64,000 nt of DNA from Colicola sp963591775 (GCA_963591775.1 CAVATM010000014.1:3406-67405), one strand, 5' to 3'. Positions 33,196 through 41,944 are shown, counted from the stretch's first letter. Numbers and translations: made by a program. Notes: generated by a model from the letters alone, not told the origin.

Positions 33196-33228
33196 CCTAT
33201 CTATACCATTTATAGATGGGCTTTTTTT
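33196..33228 (+). terminator. rho-independent terminator
   Basis: CCTATCTATA (33196-33205) pairs with TATAGATGGG (33211-33220), ten pairs with one G-U, followed by CTTTTTTTAT. A textbook plus-strand terminator with no annotated gene in front of it; it fits a transcript from the promoter at 32716. Confidence 0.75.
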
Positions 33229-33303
33229 ATGTACATAAGTGATGTCCCGCCCCCCCCACACACCATCCCAAAAGAGGACATAAGAACTCCACGACCGTCC
33301 CTA

Positions 33304-33321
33304 CCCCCTCCAAGGGAGGGG
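33304..33321. repeat. GC-hairpin repeat family C, copy 1
   Basis: CCCCTCC-AAG-GGAGGGG hairpin (33305-33321), similar to 40653-40669 and a decayed form near 41945. Located 75 bases before the RND adaptor gene. Confidence 0.45.
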
Positions 33322-33395
33322 AATACAGAGAATACAGAAATTCGAACAACAAAAAGACAACCCAAAGACAAAATATATAGACAAGATATTATAAT

Positions 33396-34493
33396 ATGAA
33401 ACAAAAACTATTCATTGCCCTTGTGGGCGTAGTGTGCATAGGACTTAGTGCCTGCCACAATTCCGAACAACAGCAAGAACAAGCAGCCACCAACAAAACC
33501 ATGGTGGTAACGGCACAAGACTGCCTTATCGAGGAGAACTACTCCGCCTCGGTGCGTGGTCGCCAAGACATCGCCATCATGCCGCAAGTATCGGGTACGC
33601 TGACCAAACTCTGCGTAAGCGAAGGCGAGCGGGTGCATAAAGGACAAGTGCTGTTCATAATTGACCAAGTGCCTTTCCGTGCAGCCTTAGAGACCGCCGA
33701 GGCCAATGTTGAGGTAGCCAAATCGAGCGTTGCTACGGCAGAGTTGTCGTACAACGCAAAAAAACAACTGTACGCCGACAGCGTCATCTCACTCTACGAC
33801 CTACAGTTGGCTGAAAACAGTTACCTGAGTGCCAAAGCCGTTCTGGCACAGACCCAGGCTGCGCTGGTCATCGCCAAGAACGACCTCGGCTATACCGAAG
33901 TGAAAAGCCCGAGCGACGGTGTCATAGGAACACTGCCGCTGCGTGTGGGTGCGCTGGTATCGCCCTCGATGCCGACTCCGCTGACCACCGTGAGCGACAA
34001 CTCGGTGATGTATATCTATTTCTCCATGACCGAAAATCAATGGCTCGGTCTGGCACGCCAATACGGCAGCAAAGAGGCAGCACTCAAGAACCTGCCGGAA
34101 GTTCGCCTTGTGCTGAGCGATGGGAGCGAGTATAGCGAAAAAGGCAAGATAGAAACCGTATCGGGCGTAATTGACCAATCGACAGGAACGGTCAGCGTGC
34201 GTGCCGAGTTCCCGAACAAGGGCGGACTGCTGACCTCGGGCGGTGCTGGAAACATCATTCTCCAAAAAACGCAACAGCAAGCCCTGCTCATCCCGCGTAC
34301 CGCCACATTTGAGGTACAAGACAAGGTGTTTGTCTATCGTGTAGTGGACGGCAAGGCCATCTCGACCATCGTCCAAGTAACCCGACTGAACGGCGGCAAA
34401 GAGTATGTCGTCGAGAGCGGACTCAACGCCGGCGACACGATTGTAACCGAAGGTGTGGCTCTGCTGCAAGAAGGAACGGCTATTGCTAATTAA
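33396..34493 (+). CDS. RND efflux periplasmic adaptor (AcrA/MexA type), lipoprotein
   Basis: 365 residues with a lipoprotein signal peptide, lipobox GLSAC (Cys20). Membrane-fusion-protein order: IMPQVSGTLTKLCVSEGERVHKGQVLF (first lipoyl half), an alpha-hairpin of about 100 residues, LGYTEVKSPSDGVIGTLPL (second lipoyl half), then beta-barrel and membrane-proximal domains. It bridges the inner-membrane pump encoded next and the outer-membrane channel at 37957. No promoter is obvious nearby and no regulator gene is adjacent. Confidence 0.9.
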   Translation: MKQKLFIALVGVVCIGLSACHNSEQQQEQAATNKTMVVTAQDCLIEENYSASVRGRQDIAIMPQVSGTLTKLCVSEGERVHKGQVLFIIDQVPFRAALETAEANVEVAKSSVATAELSYNAKKQLYADSVISLYDLQLAENSYLSAKAVLAQTQAALVIAKNDLGYTEVKSPSDGVIGTLPLRVGALVSPSMPTPLTTVSDNSVMYIYFSMTENQWLGLARQYGSKEAALKNLPEVRLVLSDGSEYSEKGKIETVSGVIDQSTGTVSVRAEFPNKGGLLTSGGAGNIILQKTQQQALLIPRTATFEVQDKVFVYRVVDGKAISTIVQVTRLNGGKEYVVESGLNAGDTIVTEGVALLQEGTAIAN

Positions 34494-34516
34494 GAATTTA
34501 GGAATTAGGAATTATA

Positions 34517-34558
34517 TGCTCTGCGGCAATCGTTACAAATGAGTAAGCGCACAGAGCA
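34517..34558 (+). other. intergenic hairpin between adaptor and pump genes
   Basis: TGCTCTG (34517-34523) and CAGAGCA (34552-34558) can pair across the 101-bp gap. No T run. It could tune relative expression of the two genes in one transcript. Confidence 0.4.
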
Positions 34559-34594
34559 AACACATTGTCAATTCGTAAATAATCAAATCAACCT

Positions 34595-37500
34595 ATGAAT
34601 GTAAAAACCTTTATAGAACGCCCGGTGCTATCGGCTGTGATATCGATTCTGATAGTGCTGGTGGGTGTTATCGGACTCAAGACACTGCCTATTGAGCAGT
34701 ACCCCGATATAGCACCGCCTACCGTCATGGTGACGACCCAATACTTCGGTGCCAGCGCCGAATCGGTGCAGAAAGCCGTAATCGCCCCGCTGGAGGAGGC
34801 TATCAACGGTGTGGAGAACATGACCTACATGACCTCTACCGCCACCAACTCTGGTACTGCGGAAATTCTGGTCTATTTCAAGCAAGGTACTGACCCCGAT
34901 ATGGCGGCCGTGAATGTACAAAACAAAATCTCGTCCGCCACATCACAGTTGCCGAGCGAGGTGAAGCAAGTCGGTGTACAGGCCTTCAAACGACAGACCA
35001 GTATGCTGCAAATTTTCACCGTATCGTCGCCGGACGACACCTTCGACCAGACCTTCTTGACCAACTACATCAACATCAACATCAAGCCCGAGTTGCTTCG
35101 TATTCAAGGTGTGGGACAGTTGGTCGTACTGGGCGGAAGTTACTCCATGCGTATATGGATGAAGCCCGATGTGATGGCACAATACAAACTCGTGCCGAGC
35201 GATGTAACCGCTGCCCTGGCAGAACAGAACATCGAGTCTGCCACAGGTGCCATCGGCGAGAACTCGGACGAGGCATACCAATACACGATGAAATACAAAG
35301 GGCGTCTGCAGACCCCGGAAGAGTTCGGCAACATCGTCATTCGCTCAACGGCAGACGGTGAGGTGCTGCGCCTGCGTGACATCGCCGACATCCAACTGGG
35401 CGAGGAGAGTTACGCCTACGACGGCCGCCAAAACGGCCACCCGGGTGTACAGTGTATGGTATTCCAAACCGCTGGCTCGAACGCCACGGAAATCAACAAC
35501 AACATCGACGCCCTGCTCGAGAAAGTGCAGAAAGAAGCGCCTAAGGGCGTGAAAGTGACGCAGATGATGTCCACCAACGACTTCCTCTATGCGTCCATCA
35601 AGAATGTGGTCAAGACACTGATAGAGGCTATCCTGCTCGTCATTCTGATTGTGCTGCTCTTCTTGCAAGACTGGCGCTCGACCCTGATACCTTTTGTCAG
35701 TATCATCGTTTCGCTGGTCGGTACATTTGCCTTCATGGTGGTTGCCGGCTTCTCTATCAACTTGATTACCCTCTTCGCCCTCGTGCTGGTCATCGGTACG
35801 GTGGTGGACGACTCCATCGTGGTGGTCGAGGCGGTGCACAGCCGTTTCGATGCGGGCTATCGCAACCCGTTCCAAGCCGCCGTATATGGTACAAAAGATG
35901 TGGCAGTGGCTATCATCACCTCTTCGCTCGTCTTTATGGCAGTGTTTATTCCTGTCAGTTTCATTGGTGGTACGAGCGGTATTTTCTATCGTCAATTCGG
36001 TCTTACCATGGCGGTGGCCGTCGGTATCTCGGCACTCAACTCGCTGACTACCTGCCCTGCACTCTGTGCGCTACTGCTCCGCCCCAAAGAGACCAATATC
36101 AATAACCTACGCGGTTGGAAGCGCTGGTCGTTCCGTTTCGCTGAGAAATTCAACAGCGGTATGGAATGGCTCACCAAGCGATACCAAAAAGGCGCCGGTG
36201 TGCTGATTCGCCACCCGTGGACCTGTTTTGTGATTGCCGTACTCGGTATCGGGCTGATGGTTATGCTTATGCGCTCTACCAAGACCTCGCTTGTGCCGGA
36301 AGAAGACCTCGGCACCGTGATGGTCAATATCGATACTCCTCCGGGAAGTTCGCTTGCCACGACCAACGAGATTCTGCGCGTTGTGGAGAAACGCCTCGCC
36401 ACCATTCCGGAAGTGAAAGAGGAATGTAGTGTGGCCGGTTACGGTATGATTTCGGGCGAGTCGTCGGCTGCAGCCAATGTCATTCTGAAACTCAAAGACT
36501 GGGACGAGCGTACCCACAAGGGACAGGATGTGAATACCGTCATACAGAAAGTTTATGCCCTGACGGCGGACATCAAAGACGCCAAGATATTTGCCATGGC
36601 ACCGGCACAGATTGCCGGTTACGGTACGGGTAACGCACTGGATATCAATGTAGAGGACAAGTTAGGCGGCGATATCAACGACCTATATGCCTATACACAA
36701 CAGTTCATCGGCAAACTCAACGAGCGCAAGGAAATCAGCGTGGCGTTCACCTCGTTCAACCTCAACTTCCCGCAGTGGGAGGTCGATGTGGATGCCGTCA
36801 AGTGCCAACGCTCGGGTATCACTGCCAACGAGGTGCTGTCGTGCCTTGCGGGCTACTACGGCGGTCAGTATGTGAGCGATTTCAACCGATTCGGTAAAGT
36901 ATATAAGGTGCAGATTATGGGCGACCCGCAACAGCGTATCGATGAGCGCAGCCTCGACAACACCTTTGTTCGCCTCCATAGCGGAGAGATGGCGCCGCTG
37001 TCGCAGTTTGTCACCCTGCGCCGTATCTACGGCTCGAGCAACCTGACGCGATTCAACCTCTACAACTCCATTTCGGTCAGTGCCATGCCGGCTTCAGGCT
37101 ATTCGACAGGTGATGCCATCCGTGCCACCAAAGAGGTAGCCGCCGAGGTACTGCCCCACCAGTATGCAGTCGATTACGGAGGTATCACGCGTGAGGAAAG
37201 CCAATCGTCCAACACGGGCACGGCGATGATATTCCTTATCTGCCTCGTGCTTATCTACCTGATTCTGGCAGCCCTCTACGAATCGTTCCGCTTGCCACTC
37301 GCCATTCTGATTGCCGTGCCGGTAGGTCTGATGGGTTCGTTCCTGCTGACCAAAATTTGCGGACTGGAGAACAACATCTATCTGCAAACGGGTATCATCA
37401 TGTTGATCGGTCTGTTGAGCAAGACGGCGATTCTGATTACCGAGTATGCAGCCGAGCGCCGCAAGGCGGGCAAGAGCCTGCAAGAAGCAGCGACCGATGC

Positions 37501-37741
37501 AGCGGGTGCGCGTCTGCGTGCGATTATGATGACCGTCATGACCCTTATCTTCGGTATGCTTCCTATGGTGGCAGCCACGGGTGTAGGTGCAAACGGTAAC
37601 CGAAGCCTCGGTACGGGTGTTGTCGGCGGTAGTGTCGTCGGTACGCTGGCCTTGCTCTTCATGGTGCCTGCCCTCTTCGTGGTATTCCAACACCTCGACG
37701 AGAAGCACCGCAAGAAACGCAATACCACCCCTATGGACTAA
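34595..37741 (+). CDS. RND multidrug efflux pump (HAE1, AcrB/MexB type)
   Basis: 1048 residues, normal for HAE1. Start MNVKTFIERPVLSAVISILIV and GLKTLPIEQYPDIAPPTV are family hallmarks. The proton-relay helix reads GTVVDDSIVVVEAVHSRF with the Asp pair, and two large periplasmic loops separate 12 membrane helices. The pump uses proton flux to expel hydrophobic or amphiphilic compounds. It forms a tripartite system with the neighbouring adaptor (33396) and channel (37957). Confidence 0.95.
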   Translation: MNVKTFIERPVLSAVISILIVLVGVIGLKTLPIEQYPDIAPPTVMVTTQYFGASAESVQKAVIAPLEEAINGVENMTYMTSTATNSGTAEILVYFKQGTDPDMAAVNVQNKISSATSQLPSEVKQVGVQAFKRQTSMLQIFTVSSPDDTFDQTFLTNYININIKPELLRIQGVGQLVVLGGSYSMRIWMKPDVMAQYKLVPSDVTAALAEQNIESATGAIGENSDEAYQYTMKYKGRLQTPEEFGNIVIRSTADGEVLRLRDIADIQLGEESYAYDGRQNGHPGVQCMVFQTAGSNATEINNNIDALLEKVQKEAPKGVKVTQMMSTNDFLYASIKNVVKTLIEAILLVILIVLLFLQDWRSTLIPFVSIIVSLVGTFAFMVVAGFSINLITLFALVLVIGTVVDDSIVVVEAVHSRFDAGYRNPFQAAVYGTKDVAVAIITSSLVFMAVFIPVSFIGGTSGIFYRQFGLTMAVAVGISALNSLTTCPALCALLLRPKETNINNLRGWKRWSFRFAEKFNSGMEWLTKRYQKGAGVLIRHPWTCFVIAVLGIGLMVMLMRSTKTSLVPEEDLGTVMVNIDTPPGSSLATTNEILRVVEKRLATIPEVKEECSVAGYGMISGESSAAANVILKLKDWDERTHKGQDVNTVIQKVYALTADIKDAKIFAMAPAQIAGYGTGNALDINVEDKLGGDINDLYAYTQQFIGKLNERKEISVAFTSFNLNFPQWEVDVDAVKCQRSGITANEVLSCLAGYYGGQYVSDFNRFGKVYKVQIMGDPQQRIDERSLDNTFVRLHSGEMAPLSQFVTLRRIYGSSNLTRFNLYNSISVSAMPASGYSTGDAIRATKEVAAEVLPHQYAVDYGGITREESQSSNTGTAMIFLICLVLIYLILAALYESFRLPLAILIAVPVGLMGSFLLTKICGLENNIYLQTGIIMLIGLLSKTAILITEYAAERRKAGKSLQEAATDAAGARLRAIMMTVMTLIFGMLPMVAATGVGANGNRSLGTGVVGGSVVGTLALLFMVPALFVVFQHLDEKHRKKRNTTPMD

Positions 37742-37764
37742 CACCCTGTGCGGGACTACCTTGC

Positions 37765-37780
37765 GGAGCGGTTCGGGAAC
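37765..37780. repeat. dispersed repeat family A, half copy
   Basis: CGGAGCGGTTCGGGAACTG region, a single TTCGGGA unit of family A in the gap after the pump gene. Confidence 0.3.
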
Positions 37781-37866
37781 TGTAGCATACGGAAGACGAA
37801 AAATAACTCTGATTAAGATTGTCATCGTTATACCTCTATTATAGCAGTCTTATATCTCTCTTCCGA

Positions 37867-37910
37867 AATTCGTTACCAACTCGTTAGGAATTCGTTACCA
37901 ACCCGTAAGG
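37867..37910. repeat. 22-bp tandem repeat, two units
   Basis: AATTCGTTACCAACTCGTTA(GG) at 37867-37888 and AATTCGTTACCAACCCGTAA(GG) at 37889-37910 match at 20 of 22 positions. They lie in the 215-bp gap before the outer-membrane channel gene and could be regulator sites or decayed repeat units. No promoter box is evident. Confidence 0.6.
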
Positions 37911-37956
37911 TAGCCCACAGAAAATCAAAATGTACGATTATTAAGATTCATGCACT

Positions 37957-39348
37957 ATGAAACAAAGCATAAAACATACCTTATATACCCTTGCGGCAGT
38001 GGCGTTCCTCGCCTCTACACTCCCCTCTTGCGGTATCTACGGCAAGTATAAGCCCGTCGAGAGTGTGGATAGCACACTCTATGGCGACCTTGCCCTGTCG
38101 GATACGGCATCGAGCCTTGCCGCACTGGAATGGGAGCAACTGTTCACCGACCCGCTCCTGCAAGACCTGATTCGTCAAGCCCTCGACAGCAACCTCGACT
38201 TGCGTATTGCCCACGAGCATGTGGAGCAGGCGGAGGCAACGCTGCGTGGTGCCCAGTTGGCATACCTGCCGACCATCAGCATCGCACCCCAAGCGGGATT
38301 CTCGCCACAATACAGCATCAAGCAAGGCACCTACGACCTGGTGGCTAACGCATCGTGGGAGATAGACATCTTCGGGCGTACGCTCAACTCGCTGCGGGGG
38401 GCAAAAGCCGCCAAGCAGCAGACACTCGACTACGAGCAAGCGGCACGCTGCGGACTTATCGCTGGTGTGGCAAACGCCTACTACACGCTGCTCATGCTCG
38501 ACGCACAACTGCAAGTAGCCGAGGACAATGCCATAACTTGGGAAAAGACCACGACCACTATCCGTCGCATGAAAGAGGCGGGTATGTCGGACGAGGCAGC
38601 CGTAACGCAAATGGAAGCGACCTACTACCAGATTCAGACCGTCGTGCTCGACACACGCCAACAGATTCGGGAGACCGAGAACGCCCTTTGCCTGCTCTTG
38701 GGAGGTACTCACCGCACCATAGTGCGCGGGCGACTCGACGAACAGCAGATGCCAGCCGAACTCGAAGTGGGCGTACCCGCATCCCTGCTCTACAACCGGC
38801 CGGATGTACGGGCAGCACAACAGAACATGGCACGGGCGTTTTATAACACCAATCTGTCGCGTAGCAACTGCCTTCCCTCGCTGAACCTGAGCGGCTCGTT
38901 TGGATGGACAAACCACTCGTATGGAACTATTATCGACCCTATGACCATGATATCGAGCCTTGCCGCAGGACTTGTCGTACCGCTCTTCAATTCGGGACGG
39001 AACATTGCCCAGGTGAAGGCTGCCAAATCGCAACAGCGTGAGAGTATCCTGTCATTCTCGCAGACCGTCCTTTCGGCGGGTAACGAGGTGAATAATGCAC
39101 TGCATAACTACCAGACCTGTCACGCCAAGCGCGAACTCTACGACAAGCAGGTGGACGCTTTGACCCGTGCGCAGGAAGCCACTTCGCTCAAGATGCAATA
39201 CGGTAGCACAACCTATCTGGAAGTCTTGACGGCGCAAAACAGCCTCTTGACGGCACAACTGACCCGCATAGCCAACCAGATGGCGGAACTGCAGTCGGTA
39301 GTAACGCTCTACCACGCTCTCGGTGGTGGAAATACCTACGGAAACTAA
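37957..39348 (+). CDS. RND outer-membrane channel (NodT/OprM family), lipoprotein
   Basis: 463 residues, lipobox TLPSC (Cys25). The TolC-fold duplication is visible: WEQLFTDPLLQDLIRQALDSNLDL at the start, SWEIDIFGRTLNSLRGAKA, LLYNRPDVRAAQQNMARAF, and the second half with SREAN-like helices ending in LTAQNSLLTAQLTR. It forms the trimeric outer-membrane tunnel of the pump encoded just upstream. The gene order adaptor-pump-channel is the usual one. Confidence 0.9.
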   Translation: MKQSIKHTLYTLAAVAFLASTLPSCGIYGKYKPVESVDSTLYGDLALSDTASSLAALEWEQLFTDPLLQDLIRQALDSNLDLRIAHEHVEQAEATLRGAQLAYLPTISIAPQAGFSPQYSIKQGTYDLVANASWEIDIFGRTLNSLRGAKAAKQQTLDYEQAARCGLIAGVANAYYTLLMLDAQLQVAEDNAITWEKTTTTIRRMKEAGMSDEAAVTQMEATYYQIQTVVLDTRQQIRETENALCLLLGGTHRTIVRGRLDEQQMPAELEVGVPASLLYNRPDVRAAQQNMARAFYNTNLSRSNCLPSLNLSGSFGWTNHSYGTIIDPMTMISSLAAGLVVPLFNSGRNIAQVKAAKSQQRESILSFSQTVLSAGNEVNNALHNYQTCHAKRELYDKQVDALTRAQEATSLKMQYGSTTYLEVLTAQNSLLTAQLTRIANQMAELQSVVTLYHALGGGNTYGN

Positions 39349-39374
39349 CTCAACCACACTTTTTACTTTTTATT

Positions 39375-39406
39375 AGCCCTCGACAGCAACCATGCCGTCG
39401 AGGGCT
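39375..39406 (+). terminator. terminator hairpin after the multidrug efflux operon
   Basis: AGCCCTCGAC (39375-39384) pairs perfectly with GTCGAGGGCT (39397-39406), 26 bases after the channel gene stop, followed by AATTGTAT. Confidence 0.65.
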
Positions 39407-39444
39407 AATTGTATAGTTGCAACCGAGTTGCAGACAAAAGACAG

Positions 39445-39452
39445 TACCTTTG
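39445..39452 (+). promoter_or_regulatory. -7 box (TACCTTTG) for the His-rich adaptor gene
   Basis: Exact TAnnTTTG match, 28 bases before the ATG at 39480, with a TTG at 39428-39430 as a possible -33 element. It supports 39480 as the start of the next gene. Confidence 0.65.
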
Positions 39453-39479
39453 TGGCATAATTTTCATAGATACGAGACA

Positions 39480-40640
39480 ATGCAACGAAATTATTTGGTA
39501 CTGGCAGCCTACATAGCCGCTGTGCTGACGGGCTGCAGCGGACATTCACACGAACATGGGGAACACTCGCATGAGGGACATGAACACGAGGAACACGCAG
39601 AGCATGCACATACAGCGGGAGAGATTGTGTTCTCGGAAGAGAAAGCCGCAGCCATCGGATTAGAAACAGAGGTGATAGACTATGCTCCTTTTGCGGAAGT
39701 CATCAAAGTGTCCGGACAAATACTGACACCAGCCAACAAGACTCTACAAGTAGTTGCAACCATGGACGGCGTGATTACCCTACAACGCACGCTGAACGAA
39801 GGCACGCCTGTCCGCAAAGGACAAGTGCTGGCGCATATATCCGTACGGGGTATGGCGACGGCAGACCCCGTGGAAACCGCACGCCTGCAATACGAAGCCG
39901 CACGCAGGGAATATGAGCGGGCAAGCCGACTGACAGGCAACCAAATAGTATCCGCCCAAGAGATGGAGCAAATCACACTGCGATACCGTACTGCCCAAAC
40001 ACAATACGAAGCATTGCGGGACAAGAAAGCAGAAGACGGCTGTATCGAGGTGGTAGCACCGCAAGACGGCTATGTGAGCGGAATGAAGTTTGCCAACGGC
40101 GACTATGTGGAAGCAGGAGATGCACTACTCGGTGTGAGCCAAACAAAGAGTCTGTTGCTGCAAGCCGATGTGCCGGAGCGCTACTGGAACAGCCTCAGCA
40201 AGATACAAAGCGCCAACTTCGAGCCAGCCTACAGCAGCACAACCTATCGGCTCGCCGACCAGAACGGACAACTGCTCTCCGTCGGACAAAGCACAAACAG
40301 CCAAACCGGATATGTTCCCGTAGTATTCTCCTTCGAGAACAAAGAGGGGCTGATAGCAGGCTCGTATGCCGATGTCTATTTGCTGTTGCGAGAAAAGCAA
40401 CAGGCACTCTCTGTACCCGTATCGGCCGTATGCGAGGAACAGGGCATCTACTCCGTCTATGTGCGTTTGGACGAGGACTGCTACCGCAAGCGAGAAGTTG
40501 TCTTGGGGCAGAGCAATGGCGAGCGAGTGCTTGTGCGTAGCGGACTGCAGGCAGGCGAGGCTGTGGTTACGAACGGAGCCATGCAAGTAAAACTGGCAGG
40601 CAGCGCAACCGTGATACCAGGGCATACGCATAATCATTAA
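39480..40640 (+). CDS. metal-type RND periplasmic adaptor (CusB/CzcB-like), His-rich lipoprotein
   Basis: 386 residues from the ATG at 39480 (MQRNYLVLAA); the open frame begins at 39417, before the promoter, and is rejected. Lipobox VLTGC (Cys19). Residues 21-47 hold a dense His/Glu cluster (HSHEHGEHSHEGHE) and the protein ends GHTHNH, both probable metal-binding sites. The rest is a membrane-fusion protein: VIKVSGQILTPANKTLQVVA, a short alpha-hairpin, CIEVVAPQDGYVSGMKFANGDYV. Probably the adaptor of the HME-type pump at 43516, although four other genes stand between. Confidence 0.88.
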   Translation: MQRNYLVLAAYIAAVLTGCSGHSHEHGEHSHEGHEHEEHAEHAHTAGEIVFSEEKAAAIGLETEVIDYAPFAEVIKVSGQILTPANKTLQVVATMDGVITLQRTLNEGTPVRKGQVLAHISVRGMATADPVETARLQYEAARREYERASRLTGNQIVSAQEMEQITLRYRTAQTQYEALRDKKAEDGCIEVVAPQDGYVSGMKFANGDYVEAGDALLGVSQTKSLLLQADVPERYWNSLSKIQSANFEPAYSSTTYRLADQNGQLLSVGQSTNSQTGYVPVVFSFENKEGLIAGSYADVYLLLREKQQALSVPVSAVCEEQGIYSVYVRLDEDCYRKREVVLGQSNGERVLVRSGLQAGEAVVTNGAMQVKLAGSATVIPGHTHNH

Positions 40641-40650
40641 GACCTCCCCG

Positions 40651-40670
40651 CCCCCCTCCAAAGGAGGGGC
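40651..40670. repeat. GC-hairpin repeat family C, copy 2
   Basis: CCCCTCC-AAA-GGAGGGG (40653-40669) directly after the adaptor gene stop. The hairpin may also serve as its terminator, but no T run follows. Confidence 0.45.
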
Positions 40671-40786
40671 TTACCGAATGGATATATAAATATCCCCAAG
40701 GTAGTAGTAAGAAGCTATACACAGAAAAAACGAACATAAGCACATAAAAAAACACCGTACGCATTTAACTTTTTCACCTGGGTTGC

Positions 40787-40817
40787 ATCTATATAGATAG
40801 AAGTACTTCTACATTTG
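40787..40817 (+). promoter_or_regulatory. promoter with two palindromic operator candidates upstream of the Spy-like/ECF operon
   Basis: The -7 box TACATTTG (40810-40817) is directly preceded by two perfect palindromes, ATCTATATAGAT (40787-40798) and GAAGTACTTC (40800-40809). They occupy the place between the -33 and -7 elements where a repressor would block RNA polymerase. The pair is framed by GGGTT (40780) and AACCC (40821). Confidence 0.6.
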
Positions 40818-40872
40818 TGTAACCCGTGGAGCGGCAACCACTGCCCCACACATTCCCAAACATCTAAAAACA

Positions 40873-41307
40873 ATGAAACGGTATTTTATTATGGCGCTTG
40901 TACTCGTATTCAATATGAGCATGGTTGCAGAAAACACCCCAACCAAAGAGCAAAAGCGTGAAGCACGCGAGAAACAACTCACTGAGCAGACCAACGCCTA
41001 CATTCAGTCCTTTGGACTAAGCGGCGAGAAAGCAGAACAGTTCCGCAACATCTACATGGACTACAGTAAGAAACTGCAAGGCATTAAACTGCTCTACAAG
41101 AAAGAGAAATCAGAGGCTACTCCTACCGAGGAACAAATTGAGGCCACTATTCGCAGTCGTTTCGACCGCCAACGCAACATTCTCAACATTCGCGAAGAGT
41201 ACTACCACAAGTTGCGCACCGTACTCACCCCGTCGCAGATACAGAAGATATACGACGATGAGCAAGTGCGCAAAGAACGGCTACAACCCAAACGCCAAGC
41301 AGAATGA
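40873..41307 (+). CDS. Spy/CpxP-like periplasmic helical protein
   Basis: 144 residues with a signal peptide (1-19, MSMVA). The mature part is almost all charged helix with an LTxxQ-like end motif: KLRTVLTPSQIQKIYDDEQ, the typical end of Spy/CpxP/CnrX-type proteins, and a first helix EQTNAYIQSFGLSGEKAEQF. Such proteins are chaperones or metal/envelope-stress sensors in the periplasm. Its stop overlaps the start of the ECF sigma gene (ATGA), so the two are coupled. By analogy with CnrX-CnrH, it may sense metal for the sigma factor. That is inference from order. Confidence 0.65.
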   Translation: MKRYFIMALVLVFNMSMVAENTPTKEQKREAREKQLTEQTNAYIQSFGLSGEKAEQFRNIYMDYSKKLQGIKLLYKKEKSEATPTEEQIEATIRSRFDRQRNILNIREEYYHKLRTVLTPSQIQKIYDDEQVRKERLQPKRQAE

Positions 41308-41915
41308 TTGACAGATTAGTCAAGACATACAACCAACCGCTGTACCGATACCTGAGGCGGATGCTCCGCAATAGCGAAGACGCCAAAGATGTGCTGCAGA
41401 ACACTTGGTTGCAGGTATATACCCACCTCGGAGAACTGCGCGAGCAGTCCTCCGAGCGGGCGTACCTCTACCGCATCGCCACCAATTGCGCCTATATGTG
41501 GCTCCGCAACGAGCCGACTATGGATTCGATTGACCAAGTGGACGAGGCCGTACTGCAGACGCTCCATAGCGAGCCGGAGATAGAACCCGGGCAGGAACTG
41601 CTGGCACGGCTGGAGCAGACCGTTCTGCGCCTATCCCCCACCCAACGCACTGTATTCAACCTGCGCTACCACGAGGATATGTCATACGAAGAGATAGCAT
41701 TGATTACACAATCGACTATTGGAGCCGCCAAGACCAACTACAGCCTTGCGAAACGCAAAGTGAGTTACTGGATGACAGCGATGGTCTCGTCTGGGCTGTT
41801 GCTCATTGGATTAGGAGCGACCCTGCACCACATCTCCGCTCCAACCGCCATCGAGATAGTCTATGCCTCCGACGACTGGGCTGACTTTGCGGCAGACGAC
41901 CTATTCTTGGAGTAA
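41304..41915 (+). CDS. ECF-type sigma-70 factor with C-terminal transmembrane segment
   Basis: 203 residues. Region 2 reads YRYLRRMLRNSEDAKDVLQNTWLQVY, region 4 reads LSPTQRTVFNLRYHEDMSYEEIALITQ followed by STIGAAKTNYSLAKRKV, ending at about residue 153. Then comes a hydrophobic stretch (155-175, TAMVSSGLLLIGLGAT) and an acidic 28-residue tail (YASDDWADFAADDLF) that would face the periplasm. ECF factors normally end after region 4, so this one appears membrane-tethered. No separate anti-sigma gene is seen. The Spy-like gene in front and metal pump genes on both sides suggest envelope or metal signalling. Confidence 0.8.
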   Translation: MIDRLVKTYNQPLYRYLRRMLRNSEDAKDVLQNTWLQVYTHLGELREQSSERAYLYRIATNCAYMWLRNEPTMDSIDQVDEAVLQTLHSEPEIEPGQELLARLEQTVLRLSPTQRTVFNLRYHEDMSYEEIALITQSTIGAAKTNYSLAKRKVSYWMTAMVSSGLLLIGLGATLHHISAPTAIEIVYASDDWADFAADDLFLE

Positions 41916-41944
41916 GTGCGCAGAGAGCGACAATCCTGATAGAC

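Noticed and set aside
39375..39390. 16-base identity between the terminator at 39375 and coding sequence at 38178
   Set aside because: One short match between a terminator arm and a coding stretch; a chance match in 64 kb cannot be excluded and no wider similarity is seen.
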